DNA of 64,000 nt from Sycobia sp. Sy_11 (Eukaryota > Arthropoda > Insecta > Hymenoptera > Epichrysomallidae): assembly GCA_018907035.1 (NCBI GenBank), contig JACCIC010000003.1:7717501-7781500 (forward strand), given 5' to 3'. Positions 1 through 14,152 of this stretch are shown here, one piece after another (positions within the stretch are counted from its first letter, which is position 1; every line of letters starts with the position of its first letter). A program made the position numbers and the translations under genes. Under the pieces are notes generated by a model. The model saw only the letters and a list, made by a program, of their open reading frames with translations, was not told where the DNA came from and ran no database searches.

Positions 1-45
1 AATGAACCGATGGTTATTGTAACTTATTGAGCGTTTACACGTGGC

Positions 46-50
<5 letters not shown>

Positions 51-94
<44 letters not shown>
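51..94. repeat. (TA)n microsatellite
   Basis: Uninterrupted AT dinucleotides. Similar tracts recur throughout the window and often mark transposon edges. Confidence 0.95.
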
Positions 95-97
<3 letters not shown>

Positions 98-2039
98 TGC
101 ATATATGTTAGATCTGTAATAGAAATTATATATGAAGTTTCTATTTTACTGTCGCATTGTTAACAGTACAATTACACTCAATTCGCGAAATACACTTTTC
201 TTTTCGATGTTCAAATAATAATTCATTAATGTTGACTATCCGGACGCGAATATTTGCATGAAAACACACAGGCACAATAAGAAAGTACATACACATACAC
301 CTGTAAACATTGCGGCTGGTCAACTTAGGTTAAACGCATCTTCGTCTTGTAGTTCTAACTTCCGACGCAGCACAAGGGGAGGAAAATTACAATCATTATT
401 TTTTTCGGCTGGAATGATTATCGCTCTAACGAGAAAAAAGAAGTGTATGGCAGCTGTACACACACACAGACATACATATATATAGTTATACACATACATA
501 CAGAGTATAAACACGCTGTTCCTTTACGATCGGTTAAGTAGAAAATTCAAGGTTGCGCAAGGCGAAAAGAATTCCTATTCAAACTCTCCCACTGGGCCTT
601 TTTTCGCGCTAAACTAAAGCTTGCGCGCTCGATACTCCCCGCCCAATAAGCGCCCCTGATTATGCATATTTTGAAAAATTACGTGCGCACGCACGCTCAC
701 GCATTTTATACCCCAGTAGAAATTTTATAAACTATAATAATGCGCGGACCTGTGTCCTGCTGTGCACAGCGCGTATTATGTACTTTGCATATATTGCATC
801 AAAAGTAATTTGCGTTTACTTGCGCGCATATCTATATAATATGCGAAACCATTTACGAGCCATTAAAATAGGCCGTCTAAAACATAGTCTTTTAAAAAGA
901 TATTTTTGCATATATAAACCCAATAATAATAACGGCGATTTAAAAAATTTAATTTAAAAATAATAATAGAATTCTCTTATTGTAGCATATACCGACGTAT
1001 TATTGAGCATCCAAGACGGGGATAGCTGTCGTCCTATACCGATGAGCCCAACAGGTGTCCCAGGACCAAATGTACAGAATAGCTATGTGCGCCGATACTT
1101 CAACCTTCTATGTTTAATGCATTATTTGTATCATATTCACTCAATGGTTGCCATTAGATTTTTCGATACTAAATACTTAACTCGAGATAACGATAATTCT
1201 GTAGTATCGGATAATTGATAAGGGAATGCGAAGAGATTTTTTACGGAGCGAACAACAGATGGTGCGCTTTAAAGACATTTCAATGTCTAACGTATAAAAC
1301 TATTATAAAGTAAAGTTAACCATGCACATCCTTGCTGTCCATTATACAAGTTCGTGAAATTCTCAAACAAAATCCAGAAAGTTTATGGACACGGAAACAT
1401 TCGGAATATTTCAGTATGTCTTCGTTTTTTAACCAGTCATTATTGTTAACAAAACAAAAGGAATAATGATAGAAAATTAAGTAATATCCCTGTAAAGAAT
1501 AGTGTTAATTACCCCTCTAAATACTCGATAAATTCGGCGAATTCTGTCATTAAGTATAATATATAACACCATCAAATCTGTGGCTCTACAATTTCAATGA
1601 TAATAGGTGATAATACGTATATATTTTCATATATTATTTTATGGAGACTAGATATACTGCGCCCTTTTTGTTTCTTTGTCTCGTCCGTGGGCTCATCTGA
1701 TTCTCATCGCGAGCGTCTAAAGTCACGACACGGGCGCGGCAAAATAACTTTGGCAAACATAAATTTTCAAAAACATTGTTCAAAGCTTGTTTTTTTTTAG
1801 AATTCACGTATCCGTTGGCGCGCCGGTTTCACATCCCTGGCTTTTGGTTGTTAGAATAGGCCGAAAATAGGGTCAAATTTCGCCGGTCTTTCGCGGTAGA
1901 AAAACTTCGCGTATTGAACCGGACTGTCACCCGTCCTATTATAGAAATAGCGCGGAACCTCACGATATATAGAATATTGTATTTTTCTTTTTCACTTAGG
2001 CGAGAATCCAACTAAGGGCTGGTTGTTAAACCTGAATTA
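95..2039. other. Intergenic, no supported gene
   Basis: AT-rich sequence with short open frames only. Bases 590-780 and 1800-1960 are locally richer in GC and CpG. The second stretch directly precedes the DIRS-like relic and could be part of its terminal repeat, but I could not find a matching second repeat. Confidence 0.5.
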
Positions 2040-4020
2040 ATAAAGCGCCGGATGCATTTTTGCAACAAGGCTAATACAAAGGACGAATACGATTCTTTAA
2101 TGCAAAGATTCGTGATTATAAAAGAAGTTGAGTTTTTAAATCAAGAAATTGCTTCTACTCTGACTAAGGTCACTTTAAACAGAGATAAACGTAAGCAAGA
2201 AATTCAAATAACATCTTCGACTGAACTTTCTATAATTTGATCAGTCATAAGAATTATTTAAGAGATGTAAGACGAAGGTTTGCATTTAATTTCTCTACTT
2301 ACTGGTCTTTACAACACAGCAAAGCCATTGGCGTTTATCAATTACAAACAGTCGCTTTCTCAGAAAGCGAATTTCTCTTTAAAGAACGAAGAAACTTGCT
2401 TAAAAATACTGAAATCAAAGAATTTAAAAAAAGTTAAAATCTTTAAACTCGAGAGTCACCTTTCCACGTTATCTTCTCGCACAGATGGGGAATAATCGTT
2501 TCAGGAGATGACAGCGACAAAGGATGTTTTAACGAAATAAGCAGAATTTTAGAAATTACAGGCCTCGAACGATTCAATGACTGAAGTCTTCTCAATTGCG
2601 TGAAAAAAAAGAGTTAAATCATATATATTTAAAAATTGTTGGTAGACTAAAATTTTTTTTTTATAACCGTTGAAAAGAAATCACTGAGGATTCATTCATG
2701 TTAAAGAGTATTTTAGGTTATGAAATACCATTTTTTATGAAGATAAATTACAAAAGAAGTTGTAAATTGAATACTATAGTTTATAGTAATGACAATTTTG
2801 ATGATCACCACCTGGCTAGTAATTTACATTGAAAAATGTGCCACAGTAGAATCCGTACTATGTTAAAGACAAATTTTGTCAATTTATTTTTTAGGTCCAA
2901 AATAAAAATGATGCCACTCGATTTATTTTTAAATAAAATAAATTAAATATTTTTATTGCTGACAAATATTTTAAACACGAAGGTCTTAGATCGATAATAG
3001 AGATAATTTTTTTAAGCTATCTATTGGCATCAATTGACTTAGAAGATTAGAAGTATTTTTGTATCATTCGGAAAAATATTAGCAAATTTTTCAATTTTAG
3101 AATGCTATATACGAATTCGTAGATTTGCCGTTTGGCTTATGTACAGCGCCCTTTTTATTTACAAATATTATGAAAGCAGATGTACAATATTCATCTTGAC
3201 CATGAGTGATGGTTAATTTATCTTGATGATATTCTTTGTCTAGAAAACAGTATTGAAAATGTTGAAGATAGAATTAGACTTTTTGAACATATGTCATTTT
3301 TAGCAAATTATGAAAAATCAAACTTTTCACGATCATATCAAAGCAAATTTTTAAATTTTATTATTCATTCTAAAAAATATGTAATTTTAATGTTTAGAAA
3401 GAAACAATAAAGGCTCTTGTAATCAGTCAAATGCTTTCGAGAAGTAAAACAACGTACAATTGACCCTTATCTCAAGTAATTGGCAAATTAATTTTTACAT
3501 GCTCTGCTATAGAATACAGTTGGTTATGTACAAAAATATTTTTAAAAAAAGAAAGATTCTTACTTTTCCTAAATCACCCCAATTTGAATTATACTGGTAG
3601 TAATATATCAAATAATTATTGCTTCATTAAAACTAGAGGTTCGAAAACTGGTTCGGATGCTCCCAATACAAACAAGGATGTTTTCGCGTTTTTTTCAGAA
3701 GATAAACGTCCCGTCTTCGTTAATTATTTAGAAACTGCAAAAATTTTTGTAAAAACAACTGCAAATGTAAATAATTCATAAATTTTACTTGAAATGGATA
3801 ATACTACAGCTTCAAGTTATATAAACAACATCGGTGGAATTAGATTCAATAATTATAATAGATTTGCAAGAGAAATATGGTTATCAACTGAATGCAAGAG
3901 AAATACCTGAATATCATTTTATATTCTGTCTAGAGGTAATACAATAGTTGATAATCCTTCAAGGATAAAGACTTCTGATGTTGAAGAAGAGCTACTTGAA
4001 ATAAAATAAAAAAATACCTA
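2040..4020 (+). mobile_element. Decayed DIRS-like retroelement (gag-like, RT, RNase H remains)
   Basis: Remains of a retrotransposon polyprotein scattered over several frames. Around 3124 the reading LPFGLCTAPFLFTNIMK is the reverse transcriptase block that precedes the catalytic motif. Around 3215 the reading IYLDDIL carries the YLDD active site, followed by a helix and FLNFIIHSKK, which matches the FLGF-type block. Around 3788 the reading EMDNTTASSYINNIGG matches the DIRS-type RNase H motif (D-N-T-T-A and Y-I-N-x-x-G-G). Upstream, about 2280-2500, LTGLYNTAKPLAF resembles the basic gag-like leader of DIRS elements. Several in-frame stops and frameshifts show it is dead. I saw no tyrosine recombinase downstream, so the 3' half is missing or unrecognisable. 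Assignment to DIRS rather than another RT clade comes from motif reading only. Confidence 0.6.
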
Positions 4021-4030
4021 TAGAAGCGCG

Positions 4031-5639
4031 ATTTTCTTGATCTCCAAAAAGTAGATCTAGGAAGGATCCCATAGCAAATGCAGGGAGGGTGCCCTCGTTA
4101 ACTTGATGTTACTTTACGTGTTTCGGTAGTACTGAATATATTGTTTCAGATTAACAGGCCTAAAAATTCGTTATTTCCGAGATAAGGCTTATTTTTGTAT
4201 TAAAATGATTATTTTTCGAAAAAATTAAACAAATTTTTCTATATAAACCAGTTATTTTGATAAATAATTACATTTTACATATTTTTTGTCGCGCAGTTTG
4301 TTTTATAAAATCTATATTTCAAGAAAAAATGACGACTATATATATATATAGTGAACCTCTTTATATCAAGTCTATGAGGGTTTAAAAATCGATCACGCTA
4401 CCTAAAGGGGACGTCGGATAGAATGTTATGGACTGAGTTCTTCGTCCATTCGCAAAGCATGCGACAAGTGAATAATGCAAACTTCGATAAAATGTTGTTA
4501 CTTATTTGCAACTACTATTTTACAAAAATCAAATTTGGCACTCTTATTCCTTTTATCATTTTACCGATCGAGCAAAAAGTACTCTGTTTTAAATAATTTT
4601 ATATGTGTACATGAATTTTTTTCAAATTTTGCTTCATCATGGCCTTCATTTATATACATTCTACATTGCCGCATATTTTCAAACAAATTAATCATACGAG
4701 ATGAGCATGAAAATAGTTTAAAACTTGATTTACGTCGTAAAATTCTAAGAACATTCTCATTTTTATACTGTTAGATAAATTTGTTTAAATTTTTCTGTAA
4801 ATGTATAATGCATATCAATAACGGTGATTATTAACTAAAATTAGCATAATAACTTAATGTTTACCTACAATATTTGTTGAAAAAAAATCAAATTTTGTGA
4901 AATTGATGAATATCCATTTTGTCTCTTCAAATTCATCCCCATCAAATATTATATATGTTTAGAATGTAATTTCAATAAAGCATGTAAGATGTATGTAGGA
5001 ATAGGGCATTTATTTTAGCCATGTTAATCCTGTCAAGTTCGGTATGGGAAATGAGCATTTTTCGTACTCCGCACTTATGTTTATAATTTTGTACGAGCCG
5101 CCAGACTACTGCTACTACTGACTACTGCGCCAGACGCGCTGCTGGCGCTATGTTGACCGTTGGAAGCCTGTTTTCAAATAAGCCTTGTGCGCTCCACACT
5201 TATTGTGCACTCGCTCGAGCCGCCGGGCTGCTGCCCCTCCAGATTTCCAAGGTTTTCGAAAATCTCTTTCTCTGCGCTATAATTAAGACGCACAGAATAA
5301 TGAAGCATATATATTTTATAATGGTTTTATGTATTAAGAATTTCTCTCTTCGTTCTAACATACGCACTATATTCTACAGAATTACAATCGTCTTCCATGG
5401 ATTTTAAGAATTTGATTTAATTTATTATTCACAATAATATTCAAAAATATTATTTCCTAGAGAAATATATAAAAGGTCATTTGTTGATAAGTGTATGTGT
5501 ATAATACATAAAATACAACGCCAAATTATGACTCGGCATTTTCCAACAAATAATCTTTATTAGACAGAAGTTCATGTAACATATTTATATCTTAATCATT
5601 AATATTTCGATTTAATTCCCATATCATTAATAATATAAA
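4031..5639. other. Intergenic, no supported gene
   Basis: AT-rich. Bases 5090-5250 form a small GC-rich patch with repeated CTACTACTGACTACTG-like words and CpG. No splice-consistent coding structure was seen. Confidence 0.5.
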
Positions 5640-6540
5640 ATGAACATCTTTCATCATACACTTATGCCAACGTTGTCTTTAACCTTGAAAACGCTTCAGA
5701 AAATCATTTTGATAATCTCGTTCAGCTCTTCTTTCGATGTCTTTTTTCTATCCTCAGGCGTGGCATAGTATTGTCTTTGTATGGTCCTCATCAATTTCGG
5801 GAACAAGAAAAAATCATAGAGGGTCAGGACTTTGGAATACAGTGGGTGCGGCATGATTAGTGTTTTGTTCTTGCTCAAAAATTCGCGAGCGAACAACTAC
5901 GTGCGATCAAAGGCTATCCGAGTATTTCTATCGGAATTCTTTACACAAATTGCGCATAACATGCAAGCAATGTTTCTCATTTACCGTTCGACCCTGTGGC
6001 AGAAGCTTGTGATGCACGATATCGTTGCAATCGAAGAGAACTATAAGCAAAACCTTCCCATTCGATCGAACTTCGCGTACTTTTTCGTTCTTGGATCGCG
6101 CGGCAGCTTTTATTGGGATGATTGAGAGCTTTGGTTTCCAAATTATTACCATTAACCTCACGATTTCTTACTATAGTTCTGAGTCGTTGGAGAATTTTGG
6201 GATCGTAGCGGGCAGAGTCGGATAGCTCCTTGACAATATTAATGCGTTGCTGCTTTTAATCCAAAATGAGCCATTTTGAGTACAAATTACGTCACGGACC
6301 GTCTCATACCTAAGTCATTGGTAAAAATCGAATAACACGAACTAATCGATATGTTTAACTCTTCGGCAAAGTTCTCTAAGGGTGATTCGACGATTGACAA
6401 ATAATATTTTCTTCGCTTCGTCAATGTTTTCGTTTGTTGTTGCCGTGTTCGGACGTCCGCGATGTTCTGCGCTGTTCACATCTTCTCGGCCCTCTGAGAA
6501 TATTTACGACCATCGATGAACGTTGCTTTAAAAGAAATTT
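5640..6540 (-). mobile_element. Broken mariner-family transposase
   Basis: Reading the minus strand from 6540 down gives mariner landmarks in order. A helix-turn-helix part (GRPNTATTNENIDEAKK, then ITLRELAEELNISISSC) lies near 6330-6460. The linker GMRRSVRDL and KQQRINIVKELSDSARYDPKILQRL follows near 6190-6310, then VRSNGKVLLIVLFDCNDIVHHKLLPQGRTVN near 5960-6080 with the first catalytic Asp block degraded. Next come REFLSKNKTLIMP and YDFFLFPKL near 5800-5890, and last a degraded RWHKCM-like tail near 5660. The block that should carry the HHDNAPAH catalytic motif between 5890 and 5930 is deleted, and there are stops and frameshifts. The element is non-functional. Confidence 0.85.
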
Positions 6541-7080
6541 CAATAACTACTTTTACACTACGTGTAATTTAAACTCAATAATAAACGCGTGCATACGCAT
6601 ATTGTACAATGTATAAATTATGAAATACCAAATAATAAAAATTATATCTAGACATATGTAACTTCATCATTTCTAATCTTGGAAATTAATAGACAGAAAA
6701 AATACACAATTAAACTGGATCTTTTGATAATTCGTACATACAGACTAAAATTTTGATTGTAATTAATTATGACAGGCGTATTATCGTTGATGAAATTTGC
6801 ATTATTTACTGTTACATTATGGACAATACTTAATAAATTTCAAGAAGTTAGTACAGCGCAACGCGCTCTCTCAAATTGCTTGATATATAGCTAAACCCAA
6901 CCCCGTATACCGAGATCTTGTGCGTCTATCGAGCTTCCACCAGTTGCTTCTCCGCCGGCTATCGGATATATATGCTGGATATATGTATATAAATACTTTA
7001 TTCCTTCTCGCGAGCAGGTGCGCGAGGACTTGACTCGGCAAGCCATATAGACTCGTGGCGACTACATGAATATATGTGTG

Positions 7081-7083
<3 letters not shown>

Positions 7084-7141
<58 letters not shown>
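7084..7141. repeat. (TA)n microsatellite
   Basis: Pure TA dinucleotides for 58 bases. They are responsible for the Tyr-Ile repeats seen in a spurious reading frame here. Confidence 0.95.
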
Positions 7142-7145
<4 letters not shown>

Positions 7146-7168
7146 ACATTATAATAGCATAAAAAGAG

Positions 7169-7170
<2 letters not shown>

Positions 7171-7215
<45 letters not shown>
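7171..7215. repeat. (AG)n microsatellite
   Basis: Pure AG repeat, 30 bases downstream of the TA tract. Confidence 0.95.
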
Positions 7216-7219
<4 letters not shown>

Positions 7220-10200
7220 GCAATCTGCCGGACTGAGTCAGAGAAGCGCGTACGTTTCTTTATATACGGTCTTACATAGTGTAATATAAGAGACGCTTTT
7301 GTTTATATATATATATAATATTGTTATAGCTTATATATGTCATATTTATTACAATAAGTCTAATCGTTTTATATACAATATTACATTTCGTTTAATATTA
7401 ACTTCAGCTATTTATCCAATCAGAATCGGATTCACGAAGGAAGCTTAAATGCACCTTCAAATATTGTCAAATACCTTTTTAGATGATCTCATTCAAATTT
7501 TCGTTTGATCAGTTTAAGTAAATTAAAATTCCTTTTTTGTAATTAGAAATTTAATATTTTATTTGTACACACATGTGCACAACCCCGAAACAGTATATGG
7601 ATGTTATTACTATAGTTTAGGTTTAATAAAAGATATTGTGTTACAATCCTAAATTAATTTTGAGGACAACTTACGAAATAATTTTTTGGATTATTAAAGC
7701 CTTGTTTAAGTACTGTATCAACAACCGCTTGAGAAATAAACTCTTATAAAACTGTAAGCTGAGTCCAGTCGGTTCAACTATACAGTTTGGTTCGCCACTT
7801 TTTGTAATAATGTGCATCGCAGATGTTTTCTTCTTTGCCGGCGTCTCGACTCTTTTTCATACTTCTACATAGCGAAGTCTATGTATTTATTGTTTAGATA
7901 TCTGGAGTTTTACATTAATTTTCTATAGTAATGAAGAGGTTGAGAACTCTTGATTTTGAAAAAGTTCAGTTAGTTTTTTGACGCTCGTCCTCGTGGACAG
8001 ACGTTCCTTCATCGTGTTAAATAAATTCATTTTATAAAGTATTTCTCGAGTCTGATATTTTACATCCTAATATTTCACACCAAAGTTTGTAAAATTCAAT
8101 ATGATCTATGAAACTTTGAACGGTTATCTGAAAAAGCTTCGTAAGTTCATTATTGAAAATATTCTGATATAAAGAGAAGAGAGAACAAAATTACGAGCAA
8201 GGAGGGACGACTACATATTAGTGACGAATTTGATTCAGATGGAGCGAGGTGACACCAGGTGACTCTAATTACCAAAAAATGAGATTAAGTAATGGCACTT
8301 TTTTACCTACGATAAATAATATGTGACTAATTAAATTTGATATACTGTGTATAGTCCGAGACAAGATGCAGACCAAACTGTAGATATACGGCCGGGTATT
8401 GTGTGTGAATTAAAAAACATACTGAGCTATTTTTTTGTACAGTCTAAAAAGTTTTTGAACGATAACCATAATTTTTGATTTTAAAGAAAAAAAATCGTAA
8501 GCAAAAAAAGTCCCAATCAATTTATGTTTAAAAATATATCCTTTTATTATTATTATCAATTGAAGCTTAATCGACTTTATACGCGTTAACGGATGACTGT
8601 TTATCTATAAAATCGATTGAAATTAATAATGAAAATATGATTGCAAAGTTACATACTGAACTAAAAAAAAATGACATTCTTGAATTTTAGAAGTATGGAG
8701 TAAAATAATTTTAATGGTGATATTTTCTTTTAAAACTTTCATCACTATAAAAGAAATTGAATTTGCTCGTCCATTCATGATATATATCGTATATTTGATT
8801 TACTTAATTTGTCAACTTTAGGCCGAATAAAAAGGTTCTGTTTTTATTTTATGTTTTTAAAATCTGAAATGCGAATTTAGCCAGCACTGATTATATAGTA
8901 ACAAGGAACGTATTTAAAATTAGAAAGTTGTTTAATCAATTACTTTCATTTGATTTTTTTTAAAAAATGAGAGCTTGGATTCAACGATTTACTACATTTA
9001 AAAATTTCATTTTTCTTTTTGAAGATGAAAATAATTTGTTATTAGTTCTACCGTATTTATCTCGGATTTCGTGACAGTTACATATTATTGAGCAGTATTT
9101 TAACAAGTTTATTAATTAATTTCTGCGTGTGAAATACTATATTCATGCGTTTGTGTGATAAAATAATATAACATAATATAAAATATAAAATAGCGCGTCT
9201 AATATTCTAATATAATCCTTAATGTATTATAATTATATAATTAATAGTCGATGAATTAATTAAATTACTAATAATTAAAATTTGTTCTTTATGCATTTAT
9301 ATACATACAGAGTTGAATATAATATGACATTAAATGCTTTGCTTTGTTTTAATATATGTTGAACATTATTCATAATGTAAAAAAATTTTAATCCGACGTC
9401 GAAAAAACAACAATCTAACGAGGGATTGAGATTAAAATGATTAATGCCGCGATTCAAATTTCCTAGTCTTTACAGATTCACTTTGAAATCCGTGAAATAA
9501 TTCCAAATGTTATAGTTACATCCACTACAGCATCATTAAACTTTCTAAAGCAAACCGGAATTCGTGACCAAACTATTTAAGCCCGATAACTTACGTAACG
9601 AATTAGATGCCACATTATAATGCGTTATTCTGTATTATATATCTTTTGGGCAAGCCGCGACCATTATTTAGCATTTGTGAAGTTTTGCATAGTGTCAAAT
9701 TACACTGAGCTTGGCCTTATCTTCAATTTCATTCGGTTAATACGAAAATGACTGAGAAAATCCGCCTGTGTACAGACGAACAAATTTACGTCGGGTTTGC
9801 AATGTATCCTTCCAACGATTCTGCAGAGCAATAAGTTTTTATACATATGAGACTGTTTTAATTCCAAGCCTTAAAAAGAGCCATTTACCTGTACATCCAT
9901 TTTGGTGAAAAAAAGTGACTGGCTCTCGTAGTGAACATCATTGTCGTTATAGTTTGAATAAAATATATATTTTGTTTAAGTAAATTTTATTAAACGATTA
10001 ATTGATAAAATGCCAATGGATACTAAATTATAGTGACTGAATTTACATTGAATATATCAGTGTATATAAATTCAATATTAATAATGTTCTATAGATTAAC
10101 ATTTAAAACTGTTGATGATTTTTAATAATTGCATATTTTATCGTGAAAATTTTTATTGCATTCATTACTTTAACGAATAATTAAGGGCATTCCTGTTCTA

Positions 10201-13200
10201 TTTTCATTTAAGATAGATTGCACTTAAATTTGTTATTTTAAAAAGTTGTTATAAAAAGTATACTTATTTCATTGTTGTTAACTAAACTGACAATGTTTTT
10301 ATCAATTTTTCAGTTTTTATAAAATAATATAATTGTAATTATAATCACAGTCAGACCGCCCTTGATTATAATAACCCCTGTATAATTTGAAATATAAAAA
10401 CTACCGGAAAAAATAATAAAAATAAAAATAGATGATAAACTATGGTTCGGAAAAGATAATCTGACTGCCCCATCACCAAATTTATCGAATCTATGTATGT
10501 CGTTATAAAGAAAGACAGTCTGACTATCATTATAATTATAATTATTTTATTTCATAAAGACTGCAAGTTTCTTTTTTTTTTATAAGATGTTTTTGACCGA
10601 TTATTTCTCTGAGTATGAAAGACTTTTGGAAATTCAAAAGAATGCAATCAATCTATTAAGCAAATAAAAAATGATCCACATTTATTTAAATTATCTAGAA
10701 CGTTATATATTGATTTTTATTTCTTCTTTATGAAGCGCGCTTGGTGAAATTTAAAAATATTATTATAATTTTATATCTGCACAAATAAAAATATATTAAT
10801 CAACATATTTCCTTTCATTCGTATTAATTTACTGCAATTTCATTATATAGTATGTAAAGAACAAGAATTCCAATCAATCATTTTATCTATATATTTTGTT
10901 TTTTTTTAACAAATGCATAAGAAGAAAATAATTAACTATAAATAATAAGTTGACTCGTTTCTTATCGCACTGCACGTTTGAACTTCCTCGAGCCCGTGGT
11001 TAGAATTTAATCTTTATCTATTTCGATTTTTTACACATATATTCGAAAAGAACGAGACATTTATAACCTGTCCTATCCACCTACATTTTTTCATAATATT
11101 CTGGCATGAAAATTTAAAAAGATATACTGTTCTGTTTATTCTTTTTTTTTTAATATTCTGGCTTATCAGTCCTTGAGATGAAATTTTCTATCGAAAATTG
11201 AATTTATGATTTTATAAAGTACCCACCTTTGTTTCGATTTATTACTTTAGAACGACTTTAGACAGCTCCATTTTTTATACATTTTTATTAGAGGTATTAT
11301 ATAAGTTGAATTTAATCGTCTAAAGAAAGTCGTTGATACCAAAACGACCTCTTCAAAAAATACCAAACTTTATACGTAAGAATACATTTATTTTTCTTTT
11401 TACCTTCGTAGAGATGGATTGGAGCAAAGTTCGGAATTTATATGTTGATATATTTCTATAATTCATTTTTTGTAACCTAAATTGAATGCAAAATTTGAGA
11501 ACTTCGCAATTATCGATAAAATTATTTTTAAAAATGGTTATCACCCTTTAACAGGTGGATATACAAAAATATCATACTTATTGTGCAAATATAATGTGAT
11601 ATAAGTCACATTCTTATATCTACATGCATTAAAATTAGCAATAGTATCAAATTATGAAAAATACTTAAAAATACGGTTGTCCCATTTTCACCCTCTTAAG
11701 GATGAACTAAGATAAAATCGAGAGTAAATTCCGGAGATTCAAGATTGATATTTATTCTGATAACTGGTAATTCATAATCAAAAGCGAACTTAAACCGAAA
11801 TCGAAAATGAAAATATATAGTTTAACTTATTTCGTCCCTTTAGTGGTTTATTATGGAGTAAAATCGAGACATTTGTTTGTACAAATTTGCATATATATCC
11901 ATTCAAAACAACAATCCAAACCATGGATCAAAACGTAAAAAAAAAAAACACATTTTACCCTATTTCACTTCCATAGAATGGATTATAATTGATTTCTATT
12001 ACATAATTGATTAATTATGTATTCAATTTTTGAAATGAACTTCATTTCAAACGAGGAAAGAGAAGACGTCTGTTTAAACAAAAGGACAACGCAAGACTAA
12101 CTACAGTACTAGATAAAGAAAACTCTGCAAGCGCTTGTGAGAAGCTTCAAACCTATAAGAAAACTTATGGCATCTAAACAATAAAGTCATAAATCGTTTG
12201 CCGCGCAGGGCAGCAAAGACGCAGGCCGAAATAAAACAAAGTTGACACATCTGTTTACAGTCCTTTTACGATACTGTCCAATATTTAGTTTCAAGTATTT
12301 TTGCTTTTTATTTTATAGAAGGCTAAAATAATCTAACATTATGTAGTATTAATTCGGATTTAAACATGCATAGAAAGATGTTTTGACCATTTCTTGAACA
12401 GTTTTTCTTCAGTTTTTAACCGATAACTGTATATACTAAAAATTATCGTTGATTATCAATTAGGATTAATGTTAATAATTTCTCATTCAATATTACGCCT
12501 GTACTAATTGGATATTAAAATATTCCACTATCTTTTATCCCGATTTTTGTCCATCTGCAGAGCATTGCTTCACCATTTTCAAGTTAACAGATTTTGGACA
12601 TGAAAATGGAAGAAGCGGGAGGAAGAGTTGACTCGAGAGTTAGTCTTTAAAGCGTTAAAAATATTCAAATACTATGGAAAATATTGTGAAATTTTGAAAG
12701 AAGTTTCTTTTGCAAATGATAATTACATAAACTTACTATAATAGCTCTTTTTGTTCACTGGAAATTCGTTGAATTTGGCAAAGAGTTACTTTTATTTTAA
12801 CGGCTTTCAAAGGAATTATCATGAAAATGAAGCTTAACAATATAATATTTATCATGCATGAATTTTCATCGAATAGTTAGAAAAAAACGCTGATGAAAAG
12901 TATCTTGTCGTGAAAGAGTTGATAGCGAAAAAACAATGATGAATGGAAATGTTTGACGTTTTCATGACAGTTTTCAAATTGCTTGCTTGCGTGAAAAGTT
13001 TATGGATATTTTCAATTAAGTCTAAAGTAAACTTCTGTTGTAATCGAATATGTGACACAAGTCAAGTATAGGGAAACCTGAAGCGGTATGGGTATGAAAA
13101 TTTTCAGATGATTTTTAAGGTTCATATAAGTTTTACCAAAGGCTGTCAATGGGCTAAATAGTTAAAATAATGCATCAACAAGTAAATGAATATAAAAAAC

Positions 13201-13994
13201 ATAGTAAAAATACATTATTTTCAATAGAGAAAAGAAGTTTTTGTAACAGTCTCAAAAAACTCATTCCGCTCCAACTGAGGCTATACGTTTTATAATGGGT
13301 TTGACGCTACGGAAATAAAGCAAGTTTAAAATGTCAAAAATTTAATTAATTATTAATACATTACAATTTAATAATAAAATACAATTATAAACAGTTAATA
13401 AATTATTAAAAAATTACTTTAGTTAATTACTTTGGGTAAATATTTAGTTGCCCACAGAAAGAAGAATATTTTATTGTAGAAACCATTAAATTTTTATAAT
13501 TAATTATTAAAAAATTTTAATCTGATTATGAATAAAATAAGTAATAATATAAAAAAGAAGAAATATTGTAAGAATGTAGAATTTGTTCTTTTTAATTTAT
13601 AAATTACATGGATAATTCTTTACATTCATAACAATAAATTTTATTAAATTAAGTTGTACTGAAAATAATCTTTATTTTAATAACAACAACAATAACATTT
13701 CTTAAGCTATCTAAAAATAGCAATAGAAAAAATAAATTTTATAACAGTTTTTAAAAATATTTATGTATATATTAAATATCATAAATTAATAAACTGCTAT
13801 AACGTACAAAATATGTTTTAAGAATATGCACAGAAAAACAATAGATTTACACTAAATATATTTTCACTAAAAGGCGAGATATGAAAATTAATTTATAGAC
13901 CAGAGTGTTCCTTTATTTTTTTTTCTAGATTATGGTTTATTGAACATCTTATAGATGGTTATTTTAACCCGATGACCCATTCCGCCCCAGGTTC

Positions 13995-13998
<4 letters not shown>

Positions 13999-14050
<52 letters not shown>

Positions 14051-14101
14051 CATATCATATCATATCATTCATATTCATATTCATATTCATATATTCATAT
14101 A

Positions 14102-14149
<48 letters not shown>
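13999..14149. repeat. (TA)n / CATAT simple repeat / (TA)n
   Basis: TA runs at 13999-14044 and 14105-14149 flank a stretch of CATAT and ATTCAT pentamer and hexamer repeats. A matching arrangement in inverse orientation lies at 33118-33302, so it belongs to the repeat element. Confidence 0.85.

Positions 14150-14152
<3 letters not shown>

Larger units (their letters stand above)
6541..13998. other. Long AT-rich intergenic region
   Basis: No gene supported. It contains a (TA)n tract at 7084-7141 followed by (AG)n at 7171-7215. The rest is AT-rich sequence with only chance-length open frames on both strands. Short patches of average base composition (for example 7780-8020 and 9640-9900) show no recognisable motif. 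Confidence 0.55.

Noticed and set aside
1003..1218. 71-codon frame with a Pro/Gly-rich start
   Set aside because: No ATG at its beginning, no splice-consistent partner and no recognised domain.
6871..7149. Open frames made of repeated Tyr-Ile
   Set aside because: They are translations of (TA)n microsatellites. The same applies at 13972, 32750, 33116, 42636, 57648, 58224 and 60453.
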